Source: Cyanobacteria bacterium UBA1221 (GTDB taxonomy: Bacteria; Cyanobacteriota; Vampirovibrionia; Gastranaerophilales; Gastranaerophilaceae). From it: a DNA stretch of 8,185 bases. This document shows positions 6,293 to 8,185 of the stretch, one piece after another (position 1 is the stretch's first letter; each line of letters begins with the position of its first letter). The stretch lies in contig DBXD01000014.1 in NCBI GenBank assembly GCA_002309425.1, positions 37,014 to 45,198 on the forward strand. Reading direction: 5' to 3'. Under the pieces are notes generated by a model that was not told the origin of the DNA, did no database searches, and saw nothing but the letters and a program-made list of their open reading frames with translations. The translations under genes and the position numbers were made by a program.

Positions 6293-7483
6293 TTAATGGC
6301 AAAGTGCAAGCAACACTCCGGCTGCTACGGCAGAACCGATTACCCCTGATACGTTCGGCCCCATTGCGTGCATCAAAAGGAAGTTTTGCGGATTTTCTTC
6401 TAAGCCGACCTTGTTAGATACACGTGCTGCCATAGGTACTGCGGAAACTCCGGCAGAGCCGATAAGCGGATTGATTTTTGTTTTTGAAAATACATTCATT
6501 AACTTAGCCATCAATACTCCGGCAGCAGTTGCAAGCGAAAATGCAATTATACCCAAAATAAGGATAAATATTGTCTGTAATGTCAAAAACTGTTCTGCGG
6601 AAAGTTTTGATCCGACAGACAAGCCTAAGAATATTGTTACAATATTAATCAGAGCATTTTGCATTGTGTCGGAAAGCCTTTCCACAACACCGCATTCTTT
6701 ACATAAGTTACCGAAACATAAAGCCCCAAGCAAAGGACATGCACTTGGCAATAAAATTACACAGAGAAGCAATATCATAAGCGGGAATACAATTTTTTCT
6801 CTCTTTGATACTTCTCTTAGTTGAGTCATCTGAATTTGACGTTCAGCCTTTGTTGTCAAAGCTCTCATAATTGGCGGCTGAATTACCGGAACCAGTGCCA
6901 TATATGAATATGCGGCAACGGCAATCGGTCCTAGCAGGTTTTCTGCCAATTTTGATGTTACATATATTGAAGTCGGCCCGTCTGCACCGCCGATAATACC
7001 TATTGATGCAGCTTCCGGCAGAGTAAATCCGAATATACAGTATGCCATCAATAATGCACCAAATATACCAAACTGAGCGGCACCGCCTAATAATGCCATT
7101 CTCGGATTTGCAATCAAAGGTCCAAAATCCGTCATTGCACCGACACCCATAAATATTATTAACGGGAACAAACCTTTATGAATACCGGCTTCAAATATAA
7201 TTCCCAAAAATCCGTTTGGGCCTGCGATTTCTTCTCCAAGCGGCATCGGAATATTTGACAGTAAACCGCCAAATGCAATCGGAACGAGCAGCAACGGTTC
7301 AAATTGTTTTTTTATACCCAGCCATAACAGGAACAAACAAACAAGAATCATAATCCAGTGGCCGTGAACATGTAAAAATTGTTCAAACCCGTTTGTAATT
7401 GACGGGTCTTGCGCCTGTAAAAACGTCATTATTCCCGTTGAGTTCCATAATTGGAGTAAACCGTCCTGAATATTTATTGTCAT
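6293..7483 (-). CDS. oadB: Oxaloacetate decarboxylase beta subunit (Na+ pump membrane subunit)
   Basis: Integral membrane subunit that decarboxylates carboxybiotin and uses the energy to export sodium ions. At 396 residues it is close to full family length, with many hydrophobic segments beginning near residue 42. Signature stretches are intact: MGVGAMTDFGPLIANP near 112-127, GIIGGADGPTSIY at 162-174, NPLIGSAGVSAVPMAARVSNK starting at Asn338, and MGPNVSGVIGSA near 374-385. With an offset of 35, Asp168, Tyr194, Asn338, Gly342, Ser347 and Arg354 correspond to the functionally essential Klebsiella OadB residues Asp203, Tyr229, Asn373, Gly377, Ser382 and Arg389, so the pump should work. ATG 7483 has an AAAGGGGG site nine bases upstream. 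It follows the alpha-subunit gene by 18 bp in one operon. Glutaconyl-CoA and methylmalonyl-CoA decarboxylase beta subunits are close homologues; the fused alpha subunit upstream favours oxaloacetate. Confidence 0.93.
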   Translation of the reverse strand: MTINIQDGLLQLWNSTGIMTFLQAQDPSITNGFEQFLHVHGHWIMILVCLFLLWLGIKKQFEPLLLVPIAFGGLLSNIPMPLGEEIAGPNGFLGIIFEAGIHKGLFPLIIFMGVGAMTDFGPLIANPRMALLGGAAQFGIFGALLMAYCIFGFTLPEAASIGIIGGADGPTSIYVTSKLAENLLGPIAVAAYSYMALVPVIQPPIMRALTTKAERQIQMTQLREVSKREKIVFPLMILLLCVILLPSACPLLGALCFGNLCKECGVVERLSDTMQNALINIVTIFLGLSVGSKLSAEQFLTLQTIFILILGIIAFSLATAAGVLMAKLMNVFSKTKINPLIGSAGVSAVPMAARVSNKVGLEENPQNFLLMHAMGPNVSGVIGSAVAAGVLLALCH

Positions 7484-7501
7484 TGTAATTTACCCCCTTT
7501 A

Positions 7502-8185
7502 TTAACCTATCGTTACCAGACCTTGTCCTGTCACAACTTTATCACCCTGTGATACAAGAATTGACTGAACTGTTCCGGCTTTTGGTGCTTTAACTTCGGT
7601 TTCCATTTTCATTGCTTCCATTACAAGAAGAACGTCACCCTCGGAAACGGAATCCCCCTCGGAAACTTCTATTCTCAACACGTTGCCGGGTAAACCTGCC
7701 TTAACCTCTTCCCCGTCACCGGAATTTGAAGAAGTTTTTGATTCAATACCTGACTTAACTGCAATATCATAAGTTTTTCCGTTAACGACAGCCTTGTTAT
7801 CTCCGTCAAGTTTAACCGCATAGTTTTTACCGTTAACTTTGATTGTATATTCTCCTGTTGAAGATGCCTGAGCTTTCGGAGCATCTGCGGAAACTTTATT
7901 GACAGATACTTGACCTTTTCCGAGTAAGAAGTCAATACCCTTATCAACATTACCGTCTTTACATGCCGCAGCAATAAATAAATTCTCATCTGTTACGGGA
8001 AGTCCTGCTGCTTTTAGCCTTTCTTCTGCCGCTTTCAATCCTTTTTCAGGGTCTTTTTCGTTCAAATCAACAACTTTTTCTGTTGTCGGTTGCAGACCCG
8101 TTTTTTCTTCTGCCCATTTAACAAGTTCAGGATCGGGTTCACAAGGAGTTTTTCCGAAATATCCCAAAAGCATTTTGGCATATCC
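7502..8185 (-). CDS. oadA: Oxaloacetate decarboxylase alpha subunit / pyruvate carboxylase subunit B, C-terminal part (5'-truncated by window)
   Basis: Carboxyltransferase and biotin-carrier subunit: it moves the carboxyl group of oxaloacetate to biotin and presents it to OadB. Only the last 227 codons are visible. The frame runs to the window edge (Gly-Tyr-Ala-Lys precede the first Met), so the Met at 8173 is internal. The visible part begins with the conserved MLLGYFGKTP of the PYC_OADA domain and continues to the ENLFIAAAC...GIDFLLGKG helices. An Ala/Ser linker leads to a small beta segment with KVNGKNYAVKLDG, followed by a Ser/Gly-rich stretch. The biotinyl domain ends the protein with LPGNVLRIEV, the biotin motif MEAMKME (biotinylated Lys encoded at 7607-7609) and a GTVQSILVSQGDKV hairpin. 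TAA is at 7504-7502. The catalytic carboxyltransferase barrel and the gamma subunit lie outside the window, so the oxaloacetate assignment depends partly on neighbouring oadB. Confidence 0.92.
   Translation of the reverse strand, partial: GYAKMLLGYFGKTPCEPDPELVKWAEEKTGLQPTTEKVVDLNEKDPEKGLKAAEERLKAAGLPVTDENLFIAAACKDGNVDKGIDFLLGKGQVSVNKVSADAPKAQASSTGEYTIKVNGKNYAVKLDGDNKAVVNGKTYDIAVKSGIESKTSSNSGDGEEVKAGLPGNVLRIEVSEGDSVSEGDVLLVMEAMKMETEVKAPKAGTVQSILVSQGDKVVTGQGLVTIG

Noticed and set aside
6411..6824. Plus-strand open frame within oadB
   Set aside because: It is the antisense shadow of a gene whose essential residues are all in place.
1..8185. CRISPR array, tRNA, rRNA, insertion sequence or phage attachment site
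   Set aside because: I found no regularly spaced repeats, cloverleaf or rRNA-like sequence, transposase motif or terminal direct repeats in the window.

Overview
The window is AT-rich DNA from an anaerobic, fermenting bacterium. The combination of a sodium-pump oxaloacetate decarboxylase, a lipoprotein foldase and AT-rich genus-restricted proteins with Asn/Tyr/Ser-rich leaders suggests an uncultured gut lineage. My best guess is Gastranaerophilales (Vampirovibrionia/Melainabacteria). That is an impression from protein style only; no rRNA or other marker lies in the window.

Left block (1-2413, plus strand): the C-terminal end of the transcription-repair coupling factor Mfd runs, after a very short gap, into a SurA/PrsA-like parvulin lipoprotein that ends at a strong intrinsic terminator. 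Next comes dapB of the lysine/diaminopimelate pathway, with its own good ribosome binding site and a possible extended -10 promoter. These are ordinary housekeeping genes.

Central block (2396-6239) is the accessory part. Two minus-strand genes, a 93-residue protein of unknown function and a divergent CheR-like methyltransferase-fold protein, are transcribed away from a 776-residue plus-strand protein. The large protein has an EF-hand-like N-terminus, a beta-rich middle and a C-terminal HEFGH zinc-metallopeptidase domain that resembles anthrax lethal factor-type (ATLF/M34-like) peptidases. The roughly 266-bp region between the divergent starts carries three different 10-11 bp elements, each present as an exact inverted copy near the opposite end and in mirrored order, so the two transcripts are likely co-regulated. 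The methyltransferase start codon sits in the loop of a perfect 11-bp hairpin. Together these genes form a candidate undescribed methyltransferase/metallopeptidase unit; the functional link is inference from layout.

Right block (6241-8185, minus strand beyond a bidirectional-looking terminator): the C-terminal part of the biotin-carrying alpha subunit of oxaloacetate decarboxylase (or pyruvate carboxylase subunit B) is followed 17 bp downstream by the complete membrane beta subunit OadB. OadB retains every residue I know to be essential for sodium-coupled decarboxylation. Together they would decarboxylate oxaloacetate to pyruvate and pump Na+. The gamma subunit is not in the window.
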